64,000 nt of DNA from Lichenicoccus sp963693035 (GTDB taxonomy: Bacteria > Pseudomonadota > Alphaproteobacteria > Acetobacterales > Acetobacteraceae): positions 191,049-255,048 of the forward strand of contig CAXMMQ010000010.1 of NCBI GenBank assembly GCA_963693035.2, written 5' to 3'. Below the pieces are notes generated by a model that was not told the DNA's origin, did no database searches, and worked only from the letters and a program-made list of their open reading frames with translations. Positions 27,079 through 39,236 of the stretch are shown here, in pieces. Position 1 is the first letter of the stretch. Every line of letters starts with the position of its first letter. Made by a program: the position numbers and the translations under genes.

Positions 27079-27426
27079 ATGACCTCGATCGACCGTGGCA
27101 CGAACCTACCGCTGCTGTCAGGGACCGAGGGAACGTCGCGCGAGTTGCTGTTGTCGCGCTGGCTCGCGCTGACGCGGCACACCCTGCCGGAGATGGCCGG
27201 CGAGCAAGACTGGCCGATCCGTTTCGACCATTGCTTCATGCGGGTGTGCCTGGATACGGCATTGGGTCGGCGGTGGGATACGGTGGTGCGGCGTCCGGCA
27301 ATCCGGCACATGACGGAGGCAGAGCTAGCCCGCGCCGTGGCCGTGGCGGAACTGGTGGTGCGGGATCCGGGCCGCCTGCCGGAGTTGAATGCGCAAAGCC
27401 TGACGATGCGGGGACTGCGGAGCTGA
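27079..27426 (+). CDS. Conserved small protein, function unknown
   Basis: A 115-residue protein transcribed divergently from the photolyase-like gene. It has RWLALTRHTLPEMA, then WPIRFDHCFMRVCLDTALG and RRWDTVVRRPAIRHM, then a helical C-terminus ending ELNAQSLTMRG. I recall similar short proteins in alphaproteobacteria, sometimes annotated as GCN5-related acetyltransferases, but no acetyl-CoA motif (RxxGxG/A) is visible, so that name is not supported here. The RFDHCF and RRWDTVV segments look conserved and suggest a real gene. Confidence 0.65.
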   Translation: MTSIDRGTNLPLLSGTEGTSRELLLSRWLALTRHTLPEMAGEQDWPIRFDHCFMRVCLDTALGRRWDTVVRRPAIRHMTEAELARAVAVAELVVRDPGRLPELNAQSLTMRGLRS

Positions 27427-27511
27427 CAAACGGCTGGTCCTGCCCGCAAGCTGGATGGCAGACCGGACGCCGTTGCGGATGCTGGCGGCGTCGACCGGGG
27501 AACCCCGTCGA

Positions 27512-28409
27512 TCAGACGATCCTCTGGCGGAGTGCAAGGACGGCATCCGCGAATTCCCGCGGCGCCTCCTGCGGAAGGTTATGGCCGATCCCGGGCAGGA
27601 CCTGGTGCCGGACGCCTTGCGGGAAATGTATGACATAGCTCTCATGGGGCTGCGGTGGATCGACTCCGTCGTTGCCGCCAAGCAGCACCGATGCAGGAAC
27701 GGTGATCGCCGGCTGCACCGCCAGCCGCTGTTCCAGGTCCTCGAGGTCAGGATCACCCGAGACCTCGCCGATCCGGTAGCGGTAGGAGTGGATCACGACC
27801 GCGGCGAAGTCCGGGTTGTCGAAGCTTGCAGCCGTTCGCTCGAACATCGCCTCGCTGTAGTCCCACGCCGGCGACCACTGACGCCACAGGAACCGGCTGA
27901 GCCCCCGCCGGTCCTCGACGAGTGCCGAACGGCCGCGTTCCGAGTTCAGGTAGAACCAGTACCAGTGCCGGCTTTCGCGATCCAGCGCTTCCGGCCGATG
28001 CGCAATGCGGACGTTGTGCATGTTGTATGGCGCGCCGCAGCTCAGCAGGCCGCGCACGCGCTCGGGCCACAAAGCCGAGACGATGCACGCTGCCCGGCCG
28101 CCCCAGTCATAGCCCGCCAGCATGGCGCTCGGCAGGTCGAGCGCGTCCATCAGGGCCTTCAGGTCCGCACCCAGCGCCGCCTGCTGACCGGACCGCATGG
28201 TGTCGTCGCTCAGGAAGCGGGTCGGCCCGTAGCCGCGCAGGAACGGCACGACGCAGCGCTTCCCGGCAGCCGCCAGCATCGCGGCCACTTCGTCATAGGC
28301 ATGCGCGTCGTAGGGGAAGCCGTGCAGCAGGATGACCGGCTCTCCATCCGCCGGACCGGTCTCGAAATACGCGACGTCGAGCGCGCCTGCAGCAATCCGC
28401 TTCACTCGT

Positions 28410-28435
<26 letters not shown>
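27512..28435 (-). CDS. Alpha/beta hydrolase, epoxide hydrolase or dehalogenase-like
   Basis: A 307-residue alpha/beta hydrolase. The oxyanion motif HGFP (VILLHGFPYDAHAY) is followed by the nucleophile elbow AGYDWGGRAAC, where the nucleophile is Asp, as in epoxide hydrolases and haloalkane dehalogenases. The late acid is probably in GGNDGVDPP and the base His in LPGIGHNLPQEAP. The ATG at 28435 overlaps the dnaE coding end by 26 bases; a GTG at 28405 just after the dnaE stop would give 297 residues and may be the true start. The substrate is unknown. Confidence 0.85.
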
Positions 28436-31829
<3,394 letters not shown>

Positions 31830-31888
31830 GCGGCAACTGTAGCATCGCCACCGGCGCCCGGCCCACCGGCGCGTGCTAACCGGAAGCC

Positions 31889-33244
31889 ATGCCCAGGATG
31901 ATCCTGCCGCGACTCGCAATCCCGGCCGCCGCCGTCATGCTCGCGATCCTGGGCCTGCACGCGGCCCTGCTGCCGGAGGCGCAGTGGCAGGGCGACGACT
32001 TCATCTGCGCCGCCTTCGCGCGCGAGTATCGCCTCGCCTATCTGTGGAACGCGCGGATTGCCGGCTGGAGCCCGCGGCCGCTCTCCGAGACCGTGTTCTA
32101 CCTCTATGGCCGGCTCGCGGCGTCGCTGCAGCGCCCGCTGACGGTGCCGTTCCTGGCCCTGCTGTGGACGCTGCTGTTCGCTTCCACCCTGGCCGGCATG
32201 CGGCGGTGGCATTGGCCCAGGGTGCTGATCGGCCTCGCGGCCTGCTGCCTGTTCCTGCTCGGCCACCCGGTCGGCCAGATGTTCTACTGGCCGGCCGGCG
32301 CGGTCGCCTACGTCTCCACCCTGGCGATGAGCAGCCTGGCGGTGTTCCTGCTCATCGACGGGCGCTTCGACACCTGGCCGGGCACGGTCGCGGTTTCGGG
32401 GGCCCTTGCCGCCTGCGCCGCGTGCAGCGAAGCAGGCGCGTGCCTGGCGACGCTGCTGGCGCCGTCCCTGGCTGCGCTGCGCTGGCGCAGGGCGGGCATG
32501 GCGCTGATCCTCGGACTCCCCGGCCTTGGCGTCGCCGGCTTCGTCTTCTGGGAGGTCGCCCACCACCGCATGGCCTCGTCCGAAGCCGCCGGCCACCTGA
32601 CCCTGCTGCAGAGCCTGCGGGCGGCGCTCCCCGACCTGTGCCGCGAGGCGGGCGCGTTCTGGCCGGCAAAGCTGGCCTTCCTGCTCGGCGTGCGCTGGTG
32701 CGCGGCAGGCCAACGCCCGGATGCGCGCGCACTTCTCGCCTGCGCCATCGCCTTGCCGCTCGCCGCTTGCATCACCGCCGCCGCCGCCTGGCACCAGTTC
32801 GGGCAGGGCTGCTGCGAACGCCACGAGAGCCTGCGCCAGTGCTGGGGCGTGCTGATGCTGTCGGCCCTCGGTGTCGCCTCAGTGCGGGCAAGGCCGGTCG
32901 GTACCCGCGCGGCGGGTTTCGGACCGGCAGCCCTGCTGCTCGCCTGCCTGATCGGGACGGCCCCCCGCGTGCCCCCGATCCTGCATGACATGCGCATGAT
33001 GACGGCCACCATCGCGACGCACAGTCTGGACTGGCGCCGTGGCCGAGCCTTGTCCGACACGATGCTGTTCCAGTTGCCGCAGCCCGCGGCCGTGGCCGGC
33101 ACGATGGACTTCCCGGCCGGGCGGTTCATCGAGCCGGCCCCGTACTCCTGGAAGGCGCATGGCATGATGCTGTTCTTTCACAAGCGTTGCCTCACGATCC
33201 TGGCGCCAGACGCACCCTCGGATGGCGCTGGCCCGACCGAGTAA
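31889..33244 (+). CDS. Polytopic membrane protein, function unknown
   Basis: A 451-residue integral membrane protein with about nine or ten hydrophobic segments, for example AIPAAAVMLAILGLHAALL at the N-terminus and VLIGLAACCLFLLG and ALLACAIALPLAACITAAA further on. A conserved-looking first loop (WQGDDFICAAFAREYRLAY) with acidic residues after helix 1 is reminiscent of GT-C membrane glycosyltransferases and DUF6056-like proteins, but no decisive motif is visible. It is divergent from dnaE and converges with an acyltransferase. A role in surface glycan assembly is a guess from fold and neighbour only. Confidence 0.7.
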   Translation: MPRMILPRLAIPAAAVMLAILGLHAALLPEAQWQGDDFICAAFAREYRLAYLWNARIAGWSPRPLSETVFYLYGRLAASLQRPLTVPFLALLWTLLFASTLAGMRRWHWPRVLIGLAACCLFLLGHPVGQMFYWPAGAVAYVSTLAMSSLAVFLLIDGRFDTWPGTVAVSGALAACAACSEAGACLATLLAPSLAALRWRRAGMALILGLPGLGVAGFVFWEVAHHRMASSEAAGHLTLLQSLRAALPDLCREAGAFWPAKLAFLLGVRWCAAGQRPDARALLACAIALPLAACITAAAAWHQFGQGCCERHESLRQCWGVLMLSALGVASVRARPVGTRAAGFGPAALLLACLIGTAPRVPPILHDMRMMTATIATHSLDWRRGRALSDTMLFQLPQPAAVAGTMDFPAGRFIEPAPYSWKAHGMMLFFHKRCLTILAPDAPSDGAGPTE

Positions 33245-33258
33245 CCGGGTCGCGCGCA

Positions 33259-33756
33259 TCACATGTCCAGATCCTTGACTCGGGCGGCCGGATTGCCGGC
33301 ATAGAGCCCGTCGGGCGCAGTGCTCTCATACAGCACCGCACCCGCTGCCAACACGCATCCCCGTGCAACCGTTACGCCGGGCAGGATGGTGACGCCGGCT
33401 CCAATCCAGCACGCCTCCTCGATCGTGACTGGTCTGCCCACCACCTCGATCAGACCCCTCTGATGCGGCGGCCCGATTTCGTGGGTCGCGGTGATGACAC
33501 GGACATAGGGCCCGATACGGACACGATCGCCGATGGTCAGCTGGTCGTAGCCGTCATGATAGAAACCGACATTGATGAAGACACCGGACCCGATGGTAAT
33601 CCGCTTGGACCGTAGCGATACACCCGACCAGAGCGTTGCCCGGGGCGAAACGGCAAAGCCCGCCGCGCGCAGAAGCCTGGTGCGCCAGGATGCCGGAAGC
33701 AGTTCGCTGCCGATGGCCGCGCTCAAAACGCGGAAGGGGTAGTCACTCACCTGCAT
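33259..33756 (-). CDS. Left-handed beta-helix acyltransferase (WcaF/maltose acetyltransferase-like)
   Basis: A 165-residue hexapeptide-repeat acyltransferase, expected to acetylate a sugar hydroxyl using acetyl-CoA. Repeats run through VSLRSKRITIGSGVFIN, LTIGDRVRIGPYVRVI and CWIGAGVTILPGVTVARGCV, ending in the family-typical YAGNPAARVKDL. The catalytic His is in ITATHEIGPPHQRG. It converges on the membrane protein gene, with 14 bases between stops. The sugar acceptor is unknown, but such enzymes usually decorate capsule or lipopolysaccharide units. Confidence 0.85.
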   Translation of the reverse strand: MQVSDYPFRVLSAAIGSELLPASWRTRLLRAAGFAVSPRATLWSGVSLRSKRITIGSGVFINVGFYHDGYDQLTIGDRVRIGPYVRVITATHEIGPPHQRGLIEVVGRPVTIEEACWIGAGVTILPGVTVARGCVLAAGAVLYESTAPDGLYAGNPAARVKDLDM

Positions 33757-34033
33757 GCCTCCAAACTACGATGACGCCAAGACTGGCTCAGGCCTACTAT
33801 CTGTGGGGCAGTGATCCTGCTGACGAGCGATACATCGCATCCTACAATAAAATAACATCAACGCGAGGTTCCATCTCTACAATAAAAGATTGATAATTGG
33901 CGCAACACGCAAGACGCGACTGGCTCGCCCCCCATCTATTACGCTCGCATGATCCTCCTTCGGCACAGTAGATCGACTTTAGGTTTGCTTCGACTGACTT
34001 TGGCTGGTAACTTAACCTTGAGCAACCCGAGGT

Positions 34034-36109
34034 ATGCCCGTGCCTGTGACTTTGAAGACGGCATTACCGAAAATAGAGATTCCGGCATCTGCTGTTGATG
34101 TCGGACGCGATTGCGCCGGACGAGGGCTCGTCGGAGCTCATCGCTTCATAAGCGACATCAAGAACAAGTCGACCGTGCAATGTGCGCTCCGGATCCGGGC
34201 GGTCGAGAACTCGCTCTACGAACTGTTCGGCAAGGGCAAGTTGCACGGCACGATCCACACCTGCATTGGGCAGGAATTCTCTGGTGCGATGCTGCGCAAG
34301 CACCTGCGCGCCGATGATTTTGTCACCTCGAACCATAGGTGCCATGGCCATTTCATCGCGTCCACCGGCAACTGGCGGGGGCTGATCGACGAACTTGTCG
34401 GCAATGGCGATGGCGTCTGCGCCGGGATCGGCAGCAGCCAGCATCTTTGGGCCGAGAACTTCATCTCGAACGGTCAACAAGGCGGCCTGCTGCCGGTCGC
34501 CGCCGGCGTGGCTCTCGACCGCAAGCTGAAGGACAATGGCGGCGTCGTCGTCTCCTATCTCGGCGAGGGAACGCTTGGTGAAGGCGTTGTCTACGAGACA
34601 CTCAACCTCGCCTCGTTATGGAGCCTCCCGCATGTCTTGATTTGCGAGAACAACTTCTACAGCCAGTCCACTGCCCAGGGCCGTGCCGTTTCCGGAACCA
34701 TTGCGGCGCGCGCTGCTGGTTTCGCCGTGCTCTCGGCGGTGGCGGATACCTGGGATCTGCCGAACCTGGACGCTGTGCTGGAATCCTGCATGGAGACCGC
34801 GCGGGCGACCTCTCAGCCCACCTTCCTGGCGCTGACGACCTATCGGCTCAATCCGCATTCCAAGGGCGACGACGGTCGCGACCGCAGGGAGATCGAGTGG
34901 TTCCGCGCGCGGGATCCCGCGACCCTCGCCGTGCAGGACTATGATGGTTTCAGATCCTGCTATGACGAGTACGTCAAGGAGGCCGAGGACTACATCAAGC
35001 TTGCTCTCGCCAAGCCTGCCCACAGGCCGGATGCGTATTTCGCCGACCAGCTGCCGGCATTCCCGGCTGGGAGACCGTCGGAGTGGCAGACCGTCGCCAC
35101 AACTGCGGACGCCGGCCAGCGCGTTGCACAGCAGCTCAATGGCTTCTACCGCGGCTGGCTAGATAACGACGAAACGTCGATGTTCATCGGCGAGGATATC
35201 GAGGATCCGTACGGCGGAGCGTTCAAGATCGCCAAGGGCCTAACCTCCGCCCATGCGACCCGGGCCCGCACGACACCGATCAGCGAAGCGGCGATTACCG
35301 GCGTCGGGATCGGGCTTGCGATCACCGGCCGACGCGCGTTTGTTGAAATCATGTTCGGCGACTTCATCACCTACGCTTTCGACCAGATCATCAACAACGC
35401 ATCGAAGTTCTTCCATATCTACAACGCAAACGTGCAGTGTCCCGTGATCGTCCGGACACCGATGGGAGGCCGACGAGGCTATGGCCCAACCCATTCGCAG
35501 TCGCTGGAACGATTCCTGATCGGCATCGACAATGTCTGCACAATCAGCCTGAACTCTCTAGTACAGGCAGCGGCGCAATTGGACTGCCTGCGGACGCTGC
35601 GCAGTCCAGTGCTCCTTCTCGAGAACAAGAGCGACTACACGGCGCGCACGTTCGTCGCCCCCGACGGCATGCTGGTCGAGATGGACAACGCCACCCTGCC
35701 CACGGTTCGGGTTCGAGCGGCGGACGGACGCGCCACCGTGACCCTCATGGCCTATGGGGGTATGGCGCGGTTCGTGGCCGACAGCTTGGTCGAGATCTTT
35801 GAGCGGACCGACCAGATCCCCGAACTGGTGGCTCCGGTCGGTCTCAGTCCGTTCAACCTCGAACCACTGATCGAGTGCCTGCAGCATACGCAGTGCCTGG
35901 TTGTCATAGAAGAGGGTGCCGGCTTTGGAAGCGTCGGCGCCGAAGCAATTGCGCGATTGCATGAGCGTTCGGGACAGGCTTTCAAGGCGGCTAGAGTCTC
36001 CGCCCGGCCGGTGCCAGTACCCTCGGCTCCGGCGCTTGAGGCGGCTGCCCTGCCGAGCATAGACGATATCTGCGAGGCGGTCCTGGCATTGTGCAGGCCG
36101 GGGGCATGA
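34034..36109 (+). CDS. 2-oxoacid dehydrogenase E1, fused alpha and beta subunits
   Basis: A 691-residue thiamine diphosphate enzyme of the 2-oxoacid dehydrogenase E1 type, which decarboxylates a 2-oxoacid and passes the acyl group to a lipoyl domain. Residues about 50-330 are the alpha part (HGTIHTCIGQEFSGAM; the ThDP/Mg motif as GEGTLGEG at 177-184 and ENN about 25 residues later). Residues about 355-690 are the beta part (MFIGEDIEDPYGGAFKIAKG, EIMFGDFITYAFDQIINNA, RTPMGGRRGYGPTHSQ). Alpha and beta are usually separate. GAGG lies only two bases before ATG 34034, so GTG at 34040 may be the real start. The stop overlaps the E2 start (ATGA). Substrate unknown. Confidence 0.88.
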   Translation: MPVPVTLKTALPKIEIPASAVDVGRDCAGRGLVGAHRFISDIKNKSTVQCALRIRAVENSLYELFGKGKLHGTIHTCIGQEFSGAMLRKHLRADDFVTSNHRCHGHFIASTGNWRGLIDELVGNGDGVCAGIGSSQHLWAENFISNGQQGGLLPVAAGVALDRKLKDNGGVVVSYLGEGTLGEGVVYETLNLASLWSLPHVLICENNFYSQSTAQGRAVSGTIAARAAGFAVLSAVADTWDLPNLDAVLESCMETARATSQPTFLALTTYRLNPHSKGDDGRDRREIEWFRARDPATLAVQDYDGFRSCYDEYVKEAEDYIKLALAKPAHRPDAYFADQLPAFPAGRPSEWQTVATTADAGQRVAQQLNGFYRGWLDNDETSMFIGEDIEDPYGGAFKIAKGLTSAHATRARTTPISEAAITGVGIGLAITGRRAFVEIMFGDFITYAFDQIINNASKFFHIYNANVQCPVIVRTPMGGRRGYGPTHSQSLERFLIGIDNVCTISLNSLVQAAAQLDCLRTLRSPVLLLENKSDYTARTFVAPDGMLVEMDNATLPTVRVRAADGRATVTLMAYGGMARFVADSLVEIFERTDQIPELVAPVGLSPFNLEPLIECLQHTQCLVVIEEGAGFGSVGAEAIARLHERSGQAFKAARVSARPVPVPSAPALEAAALPSIDDICEAVLALCRPGA

Positions 36110-37464
36110 GCGACACCGACATTCTTCTCGAACGCGAGACTGCGAATGATGAGACCGCTCTGGTGGTGGCAATTCGGGTGGCATCGGGCCAGGCGGTCGA
36201 AGAGGGCGAACTCCTGTTCGACATCGAGAACTCCAAAGCGACCCAGGAGGTTACCGCCCCGGCTGCAGGCATCCTAAGCCACGCGCTTGCGAACGGTCAG
36301 ACCGTGCACTTCGGAGTGCCGATCGCCCGGATTTTGACGCCGTCGACAGCGTCCGCTCCCGCCGCATCGACACCCGAGCCGGTCACGGATCAGGCGCCGT
36401 CGCCCGCGCCGGCGATTGTAGCCGAGGCGGAGCGTCCGGCTGCATCGGTGACCACGGTCCCTGTGCAGCCGTACACTCTTGATCCCCGGGCTCCACCGGC
36501 GGCCCCGCGGTTTTCGCTCGCGGCGGCGGTCCTGGTCGCCGAGTATGGCCTTTCGGCAGAACAATTCGTCAAGCCGTTCGTGACGGCCGCCGACGTCAGG
36601 GCGCTTGTCCAGCCGACCAAGCCGGCACAAGCTCCTGAAGGCGCCAGGCCGCCGGTTGCAGTCCCGTCCGCGCCCAGAGTTTCAACTCCGGTAGCCTCTG
36701 GTGCGCCGGTCACGCCGCGCAAGCGTGTCGAGATCGACGTTCTGGGCAACGGCGCTGCGAACTCGATGCTTTCCGTTCTTGGCATTGGTCTGGGCGATCT
36801 CGCCATCGAGCGGGAACAGGACGATCTTCTTAGTGGCCGCATCACCGACCTCGTGATCTACGAGGCAGCCCGCTTGATGCGGAAGTTTCCGAAGCTCAAT
36901 GCCTTTTACGAGGATGGCAACGTCACTGAGCATGCGGACGTGCATGCCGGCCTGGCATTCGATGGCGGCGGCCGCCTCGTGGTGTTCGGAATTTCCAATG
37001 CCGATCGTGCCAGCCTTCCGGAGCTGTCGGCAAGCATCGCGGACGCGGCCGAGCGGTATGCGGCAAACCAGCTGACCGCCACGGAACTGTCGCGATCGAC
37101 GTTCACGATCACTGATCTGTCGGCTGACGGTCTGTGCTTCATGCTGCCGCTGCTTCCGCGCGGACAGAGTTGCATCATCGGCATCACGCACAACACGGAC
37201 ATCGGCTACCAGCTCTATGCCGGCTTCGACCATCGCGTCACCGAGGGCCGTGAGGTCGCAAGCTTCCTGGCTGACCTGCGTGACCGCCTGAAGAGCTTTG
37301 CCGCCCGCGACCGGCCGATTGCGAAGGGAAAGGCGGAATGCGCTTATTGTGGTCGCTCAGCCCTGGAGGCCGCTGGAAAATATGGTGGGAAGGGCTTGAT
37401 GCGCACGCTCGACGGTAGCGGCCACGACGTCCTGTGCTGCGGGAGTTGCTGGAATGGATGGTAG
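36106..37464 (+). CDS. Lipoyl E2-like acyltransferase with altered catalytic motif and CxxC tail
   Basis: A 452-residue E2-type protein. Residues 1-80 form a lipoyl domain with the modifiable Lys44 in IENSKATQEVTAP. A Pro/Ala-rich linker leads to a segment resembling a peripheral subunit-binding domain (FSLAAAVLVAEYGLS, then VTAADVRAL). The catalytic domain (about 205-410) ends in GFDHRVTEGREVASFL: the His is kept (376) but the usual Asp of DHRVxDG is Glu (380). The last 40 residues are unusual, with CAYC near 412 and CCGSC near 445, suggesting a zinc-binding ribbon. It overlaps E1 upstream by four bases and the PPTase gene downstream by eleven. Confidence 0.82.
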   Translation: MSDTDILLERETANDETALVVAIRVASGQAVEEGELLFDIENSKATQEVTAPAAGILSHALANGQTVHFGVPIARILTPSTASAPAASTPEPVTDQAPSPAPAIVAEAERPAASVTTVPVQPYTLDPRAPPAAPRFSLAAAVLVAEYGLSAEQFVKPFVTAADVRALVQPTKPAQAPEGARPPVAVPSAPRVSTPVASGAPVTPRKRVEIDVLGNGAANSMLSVLGIGLGDLAIEREQDDLLSGRITDLVIYEAARLMRKFPKLNAFYEDGNVTEHADVHAGLAFDGGGRLVVFGISNADRASLPELSASIADAAERYAANQLTATELSRSTFTITDLSADGLCFMLPLLPRGQSCIIGITHNTDIGYQLYAGFDHRVTEGREVASFLADLRDRLKSFAARDRPIAKGKAECAYCGRSALEAAGKYGGKGLMRTLDGSGHDVLCCGSCWNGW

Positions 37465-38059
37465 CTCGGCAACCGGCGAGGTTGTCGCGTACCTGTCTCG
37501 ACTGACAGGGGAAACACTCTCGTCGGACCGTCCGGTGCGCCTGCGATCGATCCAGCGTGCCGCATTTGCATCCTGGTCCCGAAAACAGAGCTATCCAATC
37601 TCCCTGCGTCCGGTCGTCTCGGGCAAACCTTTTCGTATTGCCGACCTGCTCGACGGCGGACAACCGCAGACACTCCCGGCATCCAATGCTGAGCCCGTTG
37701 GGGTATCCGCTGCGCCAGGAGCGACGGCGGCCATTCTCGGTGTCGGCATCGATATCGAGGAGGTCCGGAACCTGCCTTGTGCCGAGGACTATCGCGAACA
37801 TCCGTTCTACAAGGACAACTTCACCCCTGCTGAGATCTCGCACTGCATCAGGCAGGCAGAAAGCCGGGCCTCGCTGTGCGGGGTCTGGGCCGCGAAGGAA
37901 GCAATCATCAAGGCAGGACGGGCCAAGGCTACGCTTGGTCAGCTCTCCCAGGTCGAAGTCTGCTGGGATGCCGCGGGTCGCCCGACCTACCTGGGATGCC
38001 AGCTCTCCATCAGCCACATGACGACCACTGCCGTAGCGGTCTGCATCGCGCTGGCCTGA
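37454..38059 (+). CDS. AcpS-type 4'-phosphopantetheinyl transferase with possible carrier-like N-terminus
   Basis: A 201-residue protein. Residues about 90-201 are an AcpS-like phosphopantetheinyl transferase, which moves the phosphopantetheine arm of CoA to a carrier-protein serine: GVGIDIEEV (Asp100) and WAAKEAIIKAG (Lys148, Glu149) carry the Mg- and CoA-binding residues. The first 65 residues resemble a four-helix carrier domain, with VVAYLSRLTGETL, then LRSIQRAAFASW where RSI occupies the place of the usual DSL, then FRIADLL. Whether Ser32 is modified is unknown. The start overlaps the E2 gene by eleven bases, so E1, E2 and this enzyme are one operon. Confidence 0.8.
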   Translation: MDGSSATGEVVAYLSRLTGETLSSDRPVRLRSIQRAAFASWSRKQSYPISLRPVVSGKPFRIADLLDGGQPQTLPASNAEPVGVSAAPGATAAILGVGIDIEEVRNLPCAEDYREHPFYKDNFTPAEISHCIRQAESRASLCGVWAAKEAIIKAGRAKATLGQLSQVEVCWDAAGRPTYLGCQLSISHMTTTAVAVCIALA

Positions 38060-38084
38060 TCAAATTTACGCTCCATTGCCGTGA

Positions 38085-39191
38085 TCAGGCAGCGCTGACT
38101 TTGACGTCGCCTTCGTGGCCGCGCGCCGGCTCGTCCAGGCCACGGCTCAGGAATGCCATCACCGCCACCTCGTCCGCGGTCAGCGCGTGCGACGCATGCT
38201 TCGCATCGAGGGCCGCTTCCGCGCGCTGCTTCAGCGTGGCCGCCAGGCTGCCGTCGAGATAGCCATCGAAAACTGCCGGATGGATATAGCATTTCCGGCA
38301 GATCGACGGCGTGTTGCCGAGCATCTTGGCCACGCTCTCGACCGCGCGCAGCACATTCTTCTTCGCCACCGACTGGGTGTCGTACTGCTCGAACTGGCGC
38401 AGGGCAAGGGCCGCGAGATTTGTCGCAGCCCATGTCCGGAAGTCCTTGGCGGTGATGTCCTCACCGGTGATCTCATGCAGATACTCGTTCACGTCGGACG
38501 AGGTGATCGTGTGCCGGCCACCATCCTCGTCGAGATACTGGAACAGGTCCTGGCCCGGGATATCCTGCAGCTTCTTCATGATGCCGGCGATGCGGCGGTC
38601 GCGTACCTCGACACGCTGCTGGACGCCGTGCTTGGCGCGGAAATCGAGGGTCAGCGCCTCGCCCTTGACCTTGAGGTGTCGGTTGCGCAGCGTGGTCAGA
38701 CCGAAGCTTTTGTTGGTGCGGGTGTATTCCTCGTTGCCGACCCGGGCCAGGGTGCGTTCCAGCAGCGTCACCACGGTGGCCAGTACCCGACGCCGGGTCA
38801 GTCCCCGCTCCGCCAGATCCTCGCCGACGCGGGCGCGCAGTTCCGGCAGTTTGCGGCCGAACAGCAGCATCTTGCCGAACTTGGCTTCGTCACGCACCAG
38901 GCGCCAATCCGGATGGTAGCGATATTGCAGGCGTCCGCGGGCATCGCGACCCACCGCCTGCAGATGCCCCTTCGGGTCGGCGCAGATCCAGACATCGCGG
39001 TAGGCGGGCGGGATCGCCAGCTTTCGCAGCCGCGCGATGACGGCCTCGTCGGTTACGATCCCGCCTTTCGGATCGCGGTAGCGAAACCCGTTCTCTGCGG
39101 CCTCGCGGGTGAAGCCAGGCTTGCGCGCGCTGACATAGTGCAGCCGGGCCGCCTTCGCCTGCGCTCGTGCTTCGGTTTCGTCATCCGTCAT
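38085..39191 (-). CDS. DNA topoisomerase IB (poxvirus-like)
   Basis: A 368-residue type IB topoisomerase, which relaxes supercoils through a 3'-phosphotyrosyl intermediate. The catalytic tyrosine is in RKCYIHPAVFDGYL (near residue 298). Arg and Lys residues of the pentad lie in NKSFGLTTLRNRHLKVKG and DFRTWAATNLAALAL. The N-terminal domain includes IPPAYRDVWICADPKGHLQ. Such enzymes are scattered in alphaproteobacteria as accessory genes. It converges on the PPTase gene with 25 bases between, and its 5' end lies 45 bases from the lolD stop. Confidence 0.95.
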   Translation of the reverse strand: MTDDETEARAQAKAARLHYVSARKPGFTREAAENGFRYRDPKGGIVTDEAVIARLRKLAIPPAYRDVWICADPKGHLQAVGRDARGRLQYRYHPDWRLVRDEAKFGKMLLFGRKLPELRARVGEDLAERGLTRRRVLATVVTLLERTLARVGNEEYTRTNKSFGLTTLRNRHLKVKGEALTLDFRAKHGVQQRVEVRDRRIAGIMKKLQDIPGQDLFQYLDEDGGRHTITSSDVNEYLHEITGEDITAKDFRTWAATNLAALALRQFEQYDTQSVAKKNVLRAVESVAKMLGNTPSICRKCYIHPAVFDGYLDGSLAATLKQRAEAALDAKHASHALTADEVAVMAFLSRGLDEPARGHEGDVKVSAA

Positions 39192-39236
39192 GCTGCCGCA
39201 ACCAGCGGCCCCGTCGCGGGTTGCAGGCTCCTCGTG

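Noticed and set aside
27427..27511. Terminator between the small conserved protein and the alpha/beta hydrolase
   Set aside because: I saw no stem followed by a T-run in either direction.
33636..33893. Small plus-strand open frame in the region before the E1 gene
   Set aside because: It starts inside the oppositely oriented acyltransferase gene and has no recognisable features; the region 33757-34033 reads as an intergenic upstream region.
34034..37464. Housekeeping pyruvate dehydrogenase E1/E2
   Set aside because: The fused alpha/beta E1, GEGTLGEG thiamine motif, Glu in place of Asp in the E2 motif, cysteine tail, missing E3 and coupled PPTase do not fit the standard complex.
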